A program made the position numbers and the translations under genes. A DNA stretch of 64,000 bases from Liopterus haemorrhoidalis. Its lineage: Eukaryota; Arthropoda; Insecta; Coleoptera; Dytiscidae. The notes under the pieces are model-generated. The model was not told the DNA's origin and searched no databases. It saw only the letters and a list, made by a program, of their open reading frames with translations. Of this stretch, positions 44,922 to 57,200 are shown one piece after another (the first letter of the stretch is position 1; the number at the start of each line of letters is the position of its first letter). The DNA lies in assembly GCA_963971575.1 (NCBI GenBank), contig OZ020611.1:241328654-241392653 (forward strand). Reading direction: 5' to 3'.

Positions 44922-45365
44922 TTAAACAAATATTCCAGACTTTTGAAGCTGTCGCCGGTAGCCAAAATAGCGAAGAATTATTTCAAGCTTTGTTCGAGCA
45001 GGTATAGCTTCTCTCAGATGAGTATCACATTTTTGTACACGGGGAGATATACGTTGTAGGAGATAACTGAAATAATCCTCAGACATCCTTAATAAATTTT
45101 TAAAGTCTTCTGGATATTTTGAACAAAGTTTGTTTTGAATAAATGCGGAAGGTCCAGTAATCTTTCTACTCAAAATCCACTCCCTGGTCCACCATCTTCT
45201 CTTCTTTCTTGTTTTATTTATTTTCTTAATCAAAATATGGCTTTTTATAATTTCTGCGGCGATTATTTCGCAGGTTGAAATAATAGCTTCTAGCACACAC
45301 GCCGCCATTATCACTACTGAAAAGAAAACTCTTTGACCAGTGTAAACACACAACGGTACTTTCAC
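44922..45365 (-). pseudogene. Harbinger transposase N-terminal part, family C
   Basis: The frame contains RKKRRWWTREWILSRKITGP, KYPEDFKNLLRMSEDYFSYL and RVQKCDTHLREAIPARTKLE followed by ILRYF. This is the typical HARBI1-like start up to the RLxxTLRFLA box. The DDE catalytic region is absent, replaced by the MADF segment. Confidence 0.8.
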
Positions 45366-45454
45366 GACACGACTGCACGCAAGCGTATGATGTATGATAC
45401 GAATTTATTCTAAGCGTGAGCCACGTTCGTGATTCACTACCAATGTAAACCCGG

Positions 45455-46005
45455 TATTATGTATCTCCCGAAGACGCTATTTTTTAAAGTATTTGCCAAG
45501 AGCGCCAAAAACATTGCTAAGGCTCTGGGTATGCATACGAACTCTTGCTAGATCACTTCGTCGTAGTTGGTTTAAAGACACATAGATGTCGCACTATTCG
45601 TAACGCAGTAATTTCCATAGCTGTAAACGCTGCGTTCGTTAAAACTATCCATTTAACTTATCCACAACGCACAGTGAACAATACCCTAAGTTAAGAGCTA
45701 TGAACGCAGCTTAACTGTCGGTACCTTATTAGAAACTTCATCAGCGAATAAAATTTACTATAATTGATAATAGCTTATTCATAATTTTTAATCCATAATT
45801 GTTAATTAGTGGTGCATAAATGGACACTAACTAAATACAAAAGTAGCTTAATAGTTGCTAAACACTAAAATATAACAGTAATAAATGCGTAAATAAAGAA
45901 AACATCTATTTTGAGATTCATTAACTAAGTAAAATATAATTATTATTAAAGGAACTTTAAAATCCATAGCTACTTTTGTATTTAGTAAATATATAAATGT
46001 AGTAA
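45455..46005. other. Non-coding spacer downstream of SUMF1
   Basis: AT-rich sequence in which no polyadenylation signal can be assigned with confidence. Confidence 0.5.
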
Positions 46006-48338
46006 TTACGCATCTTTCGCACATCTGAAACCAAGATTTCCAGCTGAACTATCCGCGGTGTTTTGTGATCGAGCAGCACATCGGTATCGCCAGCAGTAAC
46101 TCTTGTGACAAAGGTAGGAACCGCCTTTCTTCACTTTTTCATCCTAAATATGTAAAAAATATGTATAAATATACAGGATGTTAGCTATTTAAGTACTAAT
46201 TTTTATCCGTCAACAATGACGGATTTATAATATAAAAATTTCGATTGATGGTATGTGTATTTGGTTTTATTTTTTAACGTATCTTAATTTCGTATAATTA
46301 ACCAAAGGATATCACCAGTTAGTCAATCACGGGAGAGGGTGTCACCTGTCAGCCAATTAAGAGACAGAGTCCCCAGTCAGCCAATCACGAGAACCTTAGG
46401 AAAAATTGACGTCACAATGTTACCGAAACTACATACAGATACTTTCTAATTATTATTGTACGATTCTTAGAGAATAAATCATCAATAAAATATGTCAACA
46501 TGTTTTACAGTTGGTAACATAAAAATTTTCAAAAAAATTGATAAATAAATTGATGTGTGTAAAGTAGTATAATACTTTTATTTTCAAGGTTATCAATAAA
46601 CTGTTGAATTAATTGACAAAAAATGGATCAATTTATTGATCAACAAATTGAACTGTGTAAAACCAACTTAATATCTTTTAGGTTTAATATTCTAGGTTGA
46701 ATTTGATTTACAGAAGAATGAATTTAAATTGAAAAAGGATCAATTTGTTTTGCAAAAGGCTCAATTTGATTTGCAAATGGGTGAATTTGGAGTGAAAAAC
46801 CTGTAAAACATATTTAAGTACCGAAAGTGTCATATCTGGCTTAAGAGTCATGTTTCCCACCAAGGCGTTAAGATGTTTAACGCACACTAAAGTTTAAATT
46901 AATTGATAATATTTGTTTTATAACTATGCCTACCGAATTTGGTTTCCAACTATCTTGTGTCCACTCCCAGACATTGCCCGCCATATTGTGCAATCCAAAT
47001 TTATTTGGTGGGTATTTATCTACAGGACAAGTTGACAAGTAACCATCTTCCTTCGTATTTTCATTTGGAAAATCACCTTGCCAAATATTGGCCCTGCACA
47101 AAATAATTACAATGAAGTATGAATTTTCACATATTTCACTGATTCGCAGATACCTAACAAGTGAAGGAGGCCCACAAAGAGCCCGATGCTAGATGTCTAC
47201 TTAAGACGTCTTAATTTTTCAGCTGTGCACGCAGCTTTATGACATATAACTTACCAATGCTGATCTTTTGGCATAAGCTTATTGCCCCAGGGATATAATT
47301 TTTGTTTCAGTCCACCCCTGCAAGCCATCTCCCACTCTGCCTCAGTAGGCAGTCTCTTATTTAAATAAGCACAGAATTTTCCAGCATCATTCCACGATAC
47401 ATGAATAACTGGATGATCCATACGATCTAAAAAATAATTTTAAATTCACGGACCTGAAACTTACCTGACCCAAACCGAAAACAGTAAAAAACCTGTTTTG
47501 TGAACCAGATAGTTTATATATCAAGGTCAGTGAACCAAAAGCTAGACCCTAAAGACTTATGGCGGGTTGCTAATGTAAGAGTTTTCTCTAACCCAAGTTA
47601 AAATCATTTGTTTTTGTATGCTACAACATACAAAAACAAATGATTTTAACTTGAGTTAGGGATAATTCTTACTTTAGCAACCGGCCAGCAATCAATTGTT
47701 AAATTTACTCGATTCTAAAATCTAGCTATGAAACGAATAATACAATTTCTATCGTACCGATAAAAGATTAATGCAATAAGTGTAACTGAGTTATACCTGT
47801 GAATCCCTAAAAACTGCTTACCATTTATGTTAGAATCTGGTCCCTCGGGATGTTTCCAATCGACTCCTTTCATTTTTATCCACCAAGGAGCTTGCACAGC
47901 TCGAAATTCTTTATAATTGTCTCTCTCCTTTTCATTTACGAGTAACTCAAAAATAAAACTATCTCCAAATTTCTCCGCTTCTGTAACATATCCAGTCTTC
48001 TCCACAAACTCCCCAAAATCTTTATTCGACACCTCATATTTATCCATATAAATAGATTTAACAGAAACATTTCTTGCTGGTCCTTCAAAATCAGCTTCAA
48101 AAACAGGTTTATCAGTTCCCATTAAAAATATATTTTCGTCAATAAAAATCATGTGTTCTACTGTATTGTCTGGTGACACAATATTGTCAGACTCTTTGGC
48201 AGGAATATTTTTTTCTTGTGCGTACTTTTCATGAGGTTTTTCGTTTGTTTCACATTTTGATTCTCGGTTAGTACTACAACCGCAGTCTGGTTGAGCACTA
48301 TGTATAAGTACTAAACTAATAAATAATAATAAGTACAT
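46006..48338 (-). CDS. SUMF1: Formylglycine-generating enzyme (sulfatase-modifying factor 1)
   Basis: Four exons on the minus strand: 48338-47822, 47426-47255, 47093-46934 and 46143-46006. All have GT-AG borders and keep frame (phases 1, 2, 0), giving 328 residues. A signal peptide ([16 protein letters not shown]) precedes CGC (Cys19, Cys21), equivalent to the N-terminal cysteines used for ER retention and partner binding. The FGE-sulfatase domain follows: [82 protein letters not shown] and [18 protein letters not shown]. The last exon carries [20 protein letters not shown], with Cys295 and Cys300 matching the copper-binding active-site pair. In the ER the enzyme converts a sulfatase cysteine to formylglycine. 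The linker between exons 3 and 4 is shorter than in vertebrates, so a missed small exon is possible. A palindromic MITE sits in intron 1. Confidence 0.94.
46553..46675 (+). repeat. Dispersed repeat in SUMF1 intron 3
   Basis: Related to 41330-41425, with the shared blocks AATTGACAAAAAATGGATCA and GAACTGTGTAAAAC. Confidence 0.65.
47563..47684. mobile_element. Palindromic MITE in SUMF1 intron 1
   Basis: Arms of about 58 bp are near-perfect reverse complements around CTACAA (47621-47626). The inner 30 bp have one mismatch and the outer part (GGTTGCTAANGTAAGA) a few. Transcribed as part of the SUMF1 pre-mRNA, it would form a long hairpin. No target duplication was identified. Confidence 0.82.
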
Positions 48339-48950
48339 TGTGATAATTCAGTTTTTAGACTTGTTTTTGTAAATTTTTTTGGAATGTATGTGATCCTAAC
48401 CTAACTTTGGAACTCAAAGTAAATAATTATTATACACTAGTTGACAACGTATTTTCTTGCTAAATTTTTAAAGAATGTTTGTTAATAAAGCGTTTCAGGT
48501 TGTAATTAAATTAAAATAAGCAAGAAATTCGACTTTACTTTGTACATGTTTACAAGTAAAGCCTGGTTTACAACACAAACAATTCAGGAATTCAAAATTA
48601 TTATTAATGTTTAATCTCTAATCACAAAATACTTTCTTCCTAGTTTACATTAATTAATTACTATTTAAAGATAAAATGCTGCTTTATAAAAAATAAAAAG
48701 TAATAATAAATGTTAATTTCCTGTTATCGTTTTAATTTAAATATTTTTGATAAGGCTGTTTTATGCACGGATGTGCCGTAGGGAATAAAATGTAATTTAC
48801 GTGTATATTCTACATGTAATCTACACGTAATTCAACTTGTAAACGTAAGGTCATTGTCAAGTAATTCTATTTTACAATGACCTTCCTTTATTAGATCAGT
48901 TATTATTTAAACTTAATAATCAGCTATTGTACTTAAAATTCTCTATTTCT
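48339..48950. other. SUMF1 upstream region, no element assigned
   Basis: AT-rich sequence with a short CCTAACCTAA tract. No TATA box or initiator can be assigned with confidence. Confidence 0.4.
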
Positions 48951-48954
48951 TGTG

Positions 48955-48997
48955 TAGCTCTGATGAAGAAATAAATTATTTCGAAAATGGTCAGCTA
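48955..48997 (+). ncRNA. Hammerhead-ribozyme-like core with canonical GUC site
   Basis: The order is TAGCT, CTGATGA, A, a GAAAT...ATTTC stem, GAAA, ATG, GTC, AGCTA. TAGCT (48955-48959) and AGCTA (48993-48997) can pair as stem I around the GUC cleavage site at 48990-48992. Stem III is only 1-2 bp. TTATTTATGTCCGCAACC follows, like the border motif of the repeats at 26199 and 36785. Confidence 0.5.
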
Positions 48998-49035
48998 GAT
49001 CTAGCTACATTATTTATGTCCGCAACCCGTACAAC

Positions 49036-49571
49036 CTTTTCCACACATTACAATTAACAACATGGAAATTTAAATAAGTTATGATACAATATCACATATA
49101 AAATTGGGTACTGTAAAAAAATCTTTACCTCCATGATTCCTGTACCTTGCAATTGCACAGAAACTTGACATATTTTACGTTTTTATACAGAGCGATCAAG
49201 AAATCTTGTCCGTTATGCAACACTTCACAGAAATATTTAGTTATCAAACTTATTTCCAAGGACATGTACACATAGGTGTACATTGTATTTTTATTACCTT
49301 ATACGAATTGATTATTAAATGAACACTATTTTTCTCTACACGCCAATGATTTGGCAACAGGTATTAAGTTAGGAAAACATATTTTCGTTGTTTCTCGGGT
49401 GAGTTCGGACCAACGAAGTAATCTGATTGGTTCTTTGTTAAATTGGGATTTTGTGGATTAGAACACAGTTTTGATATTTTTAAACTCATTGTTTACTGTT
49501 ATGTAACTGACAAGAAATTATGATCGCACGGTATATAACCCCATAAGTATCAATGTACTGCCATTTTTAAT
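49036..49571. other. Non-coding, nothing recognised
   Basis: AT-rich spacer. Confidence 0.4.
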
Positions 49572-50339
49572 AGACCATATTAGTAACTACGTCATAAAAT
49601 GGGATTCAGTGCTGCCGTCTCGCGGTTGAATTCCTTTTATTTGAATTTAGCATGTTGTTTTTTTGTTAAATTGTATTTTGGAAATATAAATTAAGTTTTC
49701 AAAGTAAGAGAATGCTTCACATCAAAACTACAAGTCAATATTTATTTATTAAAATTCTTATTTTATACGTTATAATTTAATATGTCATTATTTTTGCAGA
49801 ACAATATTATTTTGCAGGTTAATTTTGAAAATTTTACGTTAATAATCGTTATTATGGCAAGTAACATAGCAATAAGTATGTATGCCATATCTAAATGATT
49901 TGAAGGAATATTTTCATCTGTCAAAAAATGAAAAAATTTGCCATTAATAATGTTGCTGTAATGGTTACAATTTGGAACAAAACAATACACCATTATGGAT
50001 TCTAAAACAAAATATTAATGATTACTTTCTGTTAATTAAATAAATACTAAAGATATTTCATATTATTTAAAAACGTAACCTAAAATTATATCTAAAGTAT
50101 ATCTTCAAACCCTTATTTATATATTTATAAAATCATTATTCTATAATATAAAGTATCTGGACTGTATATATTAGTATATATTTATCAAAAATACATATTT
50201 TTTGCTCCAAAATTGAAGATATTCATATAATTAAGGTAACAAAAGTAATGTCGCATGTATTTTATCCAGTCAAAAACTTCCAAAAGACTCAGCTCTCAGA
50301 TGGCAGCACATGTATGTGACGACACACTAATATGGTCTC
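49572..50339. mobile_element. Possible P-element-like THAP transposon remnant
   Basis: Inverted ends AGACCATATTAGT occur at 49572 and 50339, with a GTGCTGCCRTCT block inside both. The minus-strand frame 49993-49763 starts MVYCFVPNCNHYSN followed by GKFFHFLTDE, the start of a THAP zinc finger (C-x4-C spacing), and then diverges. THAP domains are typical of P-type transposases. There are no catalytic residues or duplication. Confidence 0.45.
49763..49993 (-). pseudogene. THAP zinc-finger fragment
   Basis: The N-terminus VYCFVPNCNHYSN and GKFFHFLTDE matches THAP starts. The distal zinc-binding C-x2-H, tryptophan and AVPTIF-like box are missing. The rest is hydrophobic chance sequence. Confidence 0.5.
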
Positions 50340-53132
50340 TTGCCCGTTTGACAGTTGTGACGTCACACTAAAATGATCTATAAGGATTTTTTGATTATAT
50401 TTATGAAAACAATGAAAATATACAAGTAAATTGATGAAATGAAATTATTTATTCGCATGCATACAAAATCACAAAATATTGTCATGATGAGTGATGAAAT
50501 GAGCCTTATACTAAAATCTGTTTCTTTACAACGAGATTCTTTCGATTTCTTTCCATTACATTCATTACATTACATTGCAAAAAATACAGAAAAATTTGTA
50601 TTGGTGAATTCAACATATAACGATAATTTACTAAATAGTATAAAAATTGAAAATGTTGCAGCAATGATATTATTTACGACAATTAAACTGCATCAAGAAA
50701 CAAACATTTACTTCACAAATAACAAATAATACTAACAATAAAATTAAATACATAGAGGTACATACATTTTCAAAATCTCTTTACCAATATTCGAATTTAA
50801 TCATAAGTTTTTTCATGTAAGTAAGGTACAGACATACAGATCAATTCTGTAAAAATTTACTGTGTAGTAACATTACTACAAGATAAAATATTATAAAAAG
50901 TATAATGACTTTCGTTCATGATAGTAACTGACCTTGCTCATAGTGACATATTTAGTTACAATGATCATAGTAACTGAGTTACAGAATTGGTCTGATAATT
51001 TGTCGTTCCTTTTAATTCTCCAGTAGATACCGTTCCCAGATAGAAATAATACTTTTTAGACTCTACTATATTCAAAATCAAAGTGTCTGTATACGCAGTT
51101 TCCACTTGGGTATTTTCTTTGACATAATTCCTTTTCATAAGTCTTTCTGATGGCCTAGCTTAGGGGTCTCCCAACTTTTCCGGAAGGGGGCCACATAAAA
51201 ATTTCTTAAATAAATGGCGGACCGGACAACTGAATTCAGTTGAACTCTTGGCGCTTGATTTGAAAAACAAGCTTAACCCAAGCTTGACCAAATGGGGTGT
51301 GTCACACCCCAGTATATTAATAGTGGAAATGATGTATCTATTGACAATATTTATGAATTAGTTAATATTTAACAATAATTTAATTTTTAATCGACAAAAA
51401 AATCAAAAACACCATTTACAAAAAAATATGTCTAAATTATATTTGGCAACAGCGCATTTCGAACGAATTATAAATAAATAAACGTTGTTAGTATCTAATA
51501 GCAACTAATTCAAAATTCAAGCTTTGCTTGAGAAATGAGAAAGAAATTGTCTCCCCCACCAAAATACGTAGACCAATCAGAGAGCTAGCTTAATTAGTAT
51601 GTGTGAGAGTTGGTGTGAACGGGAGATGCAATGTTGTCAGTCAACACGAGACGCAACTTGAAGTATGATGCAATTTAGGAAAGAAATTAGCGTGATTTTG
51701 ACTTATATTGAAAAAATTATTAAAAAAGCATTAAATAATTACTTTGAAAAAATTTTTTTTTTTGTAATAATGTTCTATAGGCTTGACAGCATCTAACTGT
51801 ATAAATTTTACCTTATTTTAATTGATATTAAATGAGAAAAGCCTAGGGATATACTACACCCCACTTGGTTGGATGTGTATATTTTGGTCAACTACGGGTT
51901 AATAATATTTTTAACGGAAATAACATATAACTGATAGTGTTAAAAACATAAATATGTGTATTGAATGAAAGACTCTGTCTTTTAGATACCTCATATTTAG
52001 CTATGACATAAATTTTCTTAATTTTAAAACAAATGAACCAATTGAAAAAATCCATTACCGCTGCAATAATCTCTCAAAATGCAATGAACAGACTCGCATA
52101 GAATCAGTTACTTTTTTGTGGTAACTCAAAATATATTCCCACGTCTTTCTCCGGTCCATAACCAAATATTTTCCCAATTTGGACTAAATATTAACTTTCC
52201 CTCAATTTTTCTTAGGAATAGTAAAGAACTAAGATGCTTATCTTTGTCATTTTTTGAATGACAGCCAAAAACACTAAAATTTGTTCTGCGTTTATAGTTT
52301 TTCACAACTTCTGTTAACATTGTAATAAAAATTCAACACTAAAATACACGTAATAACCACAAACAGTACTGCTGTAGTTAGTACAAAAATTTAGTGACCA
52401 GTTAAAGTATTCGAGAGAGTCACTTCTCAATAAAATGATTTGTATTGAATTTGTATTGAAAAAAATCATTAATGATGCTCGCCTGCAAATTTCCAAATTA
52501 GTAGTTTAGACCTTCATCCATTAACCCCTTCAATTATCAAATTCAAATTGTACGTTCTATAATATTGTGTGAACCATGGCGGAAAAGTGATTTTCTCAGC
52601 CTTAAGAAATGGCCAGCTTTATCTGAGCTCCACTGTCCATTTATTTTTTCGGATCGAAAATCATTATTGTCATCTGACACTACCGATAGAGGCGCCACTG
52701 CATTGTACATCATGGCTGACGCAGATAGGATATTTTTGACAGGTTCAATGGTATCTTCATATGATATTTATTGAAATTAATTTATTATTCAATATGAGGG
52801 TTGCGTTAAATAAATTTTCCGTTTTCTCAGTGCCCAAGTAACCTCTAGAGTTATAATTGAAGGTAATAAGGATTTTTTGCCATGTTTCGGAACACGATGA
52901 AAACAGGTCTCTATCACGACCTACTTTTGCATTGCAAAGATAAGCACAACAATTCACGTTACATTTAATTTTTTCTTGCAATTTTAAAGACATTTTTTAA
53001 AAACTCGCTATGAAAACAACAGTAAACAAACTCGACTATCCTCCACCTGTCAGTTTCTCAAAATCTCACGAGAGGCGCTTCAGTTATTGTCAGTTGACAA
53101 TCTTTCCCGTCTAGGTACACAAACTACTATTA
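50340..53132. other. Mostly non-coding, with worn THAP-like and hAT-like fragments
   Basis: Minus-strand frames at 52993-52757 (CCAYLCNAKVGRDRDLF) and 52320-52126 (FSVFGCHSKNDKDKHL) look like THAP zinc-finger starts and may be one or two broken elements. A GGGGTCTCCCAACTTTTCC sequence near 51165 resembles a hAT end. None of these has confirmed borders. Confidence 0.35.
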
Positions 53133-53134
53133 TA

Positions 53135-53982
53135 TTAGGTTGAAGCAAAAGTTCGTCCCGTTTTTAGCGCTAGATGGCAGTGGAATGCAAAACCGAATTG
53201 TTATTGACTTCACATGTGTTAAGTTTTGAGGTCATTTGATAGAAAACATACTTGAGTACATCGGAAGAAAATTTGGTTATTTGGCTGTGTTTTTTAAATT
53301 TTGTTAAGAATTAAAAATGGCAGACGATAAGGAGCATTTTCGACATATTATGCTTCTTTAATTCCGAAATGGCAAGAATGCTTCGCAGACGCCAAAAAAA
53401 AATTATAATTGACGATTCCACGTGCCGTAAATGGTTCAGAAAATTAAAGTTTTTTTTTTTTTTTTTTTTAATTTGACCATTAATTCGGAAAAATACTGTT
53501 CACACCTTAGAATTAAAGCGAGCAATCGACCAGAAGCGGCCTGAATTAGCCAACAGAAAAGGCATTGCGTTCCACCAGGACAATGCAAGACCACACGTGT
53601 TTTGGGTCACCTGACAGAAAATTTTGACAGCTTGACTGGGATGTTTTGGTTCATCCACTACACTCTACCGACCTTGCACCCTCCGATAACCATTTATTTA
53701 GATCGCTTCAAAACAGCTTGGGTGGTAAAAACTTTACTTCCTTGGAATACTTGAAAAATCACCGAATCAATTTTTTAGCCAGAAACCTCAGAACTTCTAC
53801 GAACGCGGCTATCGGAGAGATTGAGGAGGACATTGAACAGAACGGCACATACTAAATTGATTAAAAATGTAAATTAATTAAATTTTATAATAAAATGTAG
53901 ATTAAATTAATATACCTTTTAGTAAGTAAAATGTTTATTTAATTCTTGTCAAAAAACGAGACGAACTTTTGCATCAACCCAA
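53135..53982 (+). mobile_element. Deleted mellifera-type mariner
   Basis: The ends TTAGGTTGAAGCAAAAGTTC and, inverted, TTGGGTTGATGCAAAAGTTC fit mellifera-subfamily mariners, with TA on both sides. The coding start (MADDKEHFRHIMLL) has an early stop. The middle is deleted and a poly-T run occupies about 53450-53470. The remnant ELANRKGIAFHQDNARPH keeps the second catalytic Asp, then frames shift. The 848-bp element is inactive. Confidence 0.9.
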
Positions 53983-54225
53983 TATTTATTTTAATATATT
54001 TTGTTTCGTGCTAATAATTGTTTTAAATTAATAAATGCAATTTAAATTTTGGTCAATTTATACTTGAAACAAATTTAATGTTTGTCAAGAGCAAGCCTAA
54101 GAGATTTTAAGGTATTTTAAGTCAAAATATTTTGGTATTTATCAGCAATTCTTGGTAATAATTGCAATTCACTAATTTTTCTTGCAAAGAATACTCGTTA
54201 TAAAAGAAACAATTAAATCTTATAT

Positions 54226-57200
54226 CTAATGTTTTTTGTGCGTCGGTTTTTGTTGTTTCTCGGTGTTTGGTCCAGCCACAGCTGTGGCTCTTGGACTACT
54301 GATTGCGAGTCCTTTTTCACCTGCCAACGCAGTGCCTCTTGGTGCAGTAGCGGCGATACCTCCAGGACCTGCTAAGGCTATGCCTGCAGGTTGAGCTTGA
54401 GCTATGGTTGGCTCTGAAGGTTCATCTGCTGATATTTGTACTTCTGCAATTAAACAAATTAGATTGGTACAGTGTTTTCAAACTTATTCAGTAATTCAAA
54501 CAAACTTAGTTTTAGAGTCCGGGACCATATAGGGCAATAAATTTAAGATCGTAGCGCTGCGATGATTAATTTTGAAACGTAGGTAGAGAATGTTTAATGT
54601 TATTGTTACATCGCTGTGAAACTAAAATTGTAGAAATAAATATACAGTGGTACCTTGACTTACGAGTGTCCCAACTAAAGAGTTTTTCGAGATACGAGCC
54701 GTCTCTCGGCCGATTTTTGCTTTGAGTTGAGAGCTAAAATTCGAATTACAACCGGATGAGGTTATCTACAAGTGAGATGAATGAAATGTTGGGAATGTGG
54801 GAGAATATTTCAGACTTTATTCAAAAGAAACACCAGAATAAGTTACAACTGGGCGTTTGACGACGCTATTTAAAGACACTTGCCGAACTCATTTCAGAAA
54901 CATTGTGAAAGGGAGGATGAAACAGACCGCATTGGACAGGTTTTTATCGAAAACCCTGCAGATGAAAGTAAAGAAAGCGTGGCGAAAAGGACAAAAATCA
55001 GTGAATAAGATTCAGTTGTGCAGTTCAACCTTTCTCCTCCACCTCTGTCAGTATCTTCAAGTCGTCTGATCTTCTTTACCTTAATGTACATAATACTTAA
55101 TCAGTTTACTGCAGTAATTCTATTATATTGCGCTTTTATACAATATTCCTTATTTATAAACACAAAATTCTTATCTAAAAACATGTAACAAAAAAATTGC
55201 GGTGTGTTTTGAGGGCCCGGAACGTATTACTGGCTTTTCAATACATTCCAATGGGGAAAATTGATTTGACATACGAGTAATTTGAGTTACGAGCTCCGTC
55301 ACGGAATGAATTAAACTCGTAAGTCAAGGCACCACTGTATTTTACAATATTTTGTGAACCTGTTTTACTATTTTATCAACAGGTACATATAAACAAATGT
55401 TTATAAAGCCATATACAGTATTGGCCATAAAGATTGCACCTTTTAACATTTTTCAATTTTTCAAATTTGAATAATAATATTGGAAAATAAATACTCTTAG
55501 TTCTATAATTTAATCATATTTTGTCTGTTACATCAATCAATAGTCAAATAATCTGACTTACAGATTAATAATAAATTATTTCTTCATTTTTGCTTGGACA
55601 AAAATATTGAAACTACTCAAATTTTCTTGTTATATGCAGGTTTTATCCATAAATAATATGTTGAGCACAAGCAATATTCCAGTTTATATTTGTCAATCAT
55701 GGGTCGTAGTAAAACTGTTTCAAGTGAAATTAGAAACTTAATAATTTCTGGTTTTAAAGACGGGCTGCTGCAAAATGTGATTTCACAAAATTTAAAAGCA
55801 TAAATCTACTGTGTTGCGAATTATAAAACGATTTTGAGAAGAAGGTACGTTTAAAGTTCCAAAAATTCCAGGACAGCCACGAAAAACTACAAAACGAACT
55901 GATAAAAAAATTATTTATTTAACTGCCAATAACCCCTTTCTGTCATCGGAGAAAATTTTGGGCCTTTTGCCACAAGTGGATCGAGAAAACAGCTCAACAA
56001 GAACTATTCGCAGAAGATTAGTTAGTGAGGGTCTTTTTAGTCGCCGTCCCGCTAAAAAACCACTTCTATCCAAAAAGAATGTGAAGGCCCGATTAGAATT
56101 TGCTAAAAATCATATTGACTGGACTGTAGATCAATGGAAAAAAGTTATTTTTAGTGATGAATCTAAGTTCAATTTGTTTAAAAGTGATAAGTTACGTTAA
56201 CAGTGATTTAAAGGTGTAAGTTACGTTAGGAGGCCTGCTAATAAAAGATTTGTTAAAAATACACCTTGCTAACAGTTAAACATGGCGGAGGCGATGTGAT
56301 GGTATGGGGCTGTTTCTCGGGATATGGTATGGGTCCTCTATACCACATTGAAGGAATAATGGATCGATTTAAATATATAGACATCCTTCAAAATGTTATG
56401 GAACCTTATTCTGATGAGTTCATGCCTTTAAAACATATTTTTCAGCATGATAATGACACAAAACATTCTTCGAAGTTGGTAAAAAAATGGTTCGAGGATT
56501 CAAAAATTAACGTAATGACTTGGCCGTCACAGTCACCAGATTTAAATCCAATATAAAACCTTTAGGAGATTGTCAACAGAAAGATTAGAAACAAAACGCA
56601 TTCAAATATTGAAGAATTGTTTAAAGCTTTGCAGGGTGCCTGGTCTAATATTGATAATGAAATGATCACGAAATTATTAGAATCAATGGCGAAAAGATGT
56701 CGGGAAGTTATAAATACTGGTGGTTACTATACAAAATATTAAAAATGATCTGTTAATAATAATTCATTTTCTTAATTAATAAAAAAAAAAGATTTTTTTA
56801 AGAGTAGTTGCTATCTTTATGTCCAGGTAAAAATAATAAATACTATAAAAAAAATAGAATTTACTATTAAAATTTAATTTTTTACTATAATATACGTAGA
56901 GGATTGTTAAAGGTAAGAATTACATTTTTTTAATTTTAAAAATATTGAATAGAATAAAAATAAAATAGGATTATCAAAAGTTGCTATCTTTATGGCCAAT
57001 ACTGTATATGTACACGTCTCTAAAAAAAATTAAAAACTATGTTTTGGGTAATAGGATATTGTAATAAATTTTTTGTAGTGGATTATTTCAAGTATATAGA
57101 TGGAAATAAAAATTCACGCATTGTATATGAACGAGAGGAAGTAAGCAAATTTTCAACCAATGGCCCATTTTTTTCCAAATTTTACTTTTCTAATCCAAGC

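Larger units (their letters stand above)
44410..45454. mobile_element. PIF-Harbinger deletion derivative with long near-perfect TIRs, family C
   Basis: The TIRs read CCGGGTTTACATTGGTAGTG and continue through AATCACGAACGTGG in both ends (about 34 bp). The 3-bp target duplication is not clear (TAAG left, TATT right). Contents are a plus-strand MADF fragment and a minus-strand transposase N-terminus. The DDE core is missing. Confidence 0.87.

Noticed and set aside
50439..50729. 96-residue plus-strand frame considered as a P-element RNase H fragment (contains SDEMSL)
   Set aside because: Only one short motif fits. The surrounding residues do not follow any P-type pattern I know.
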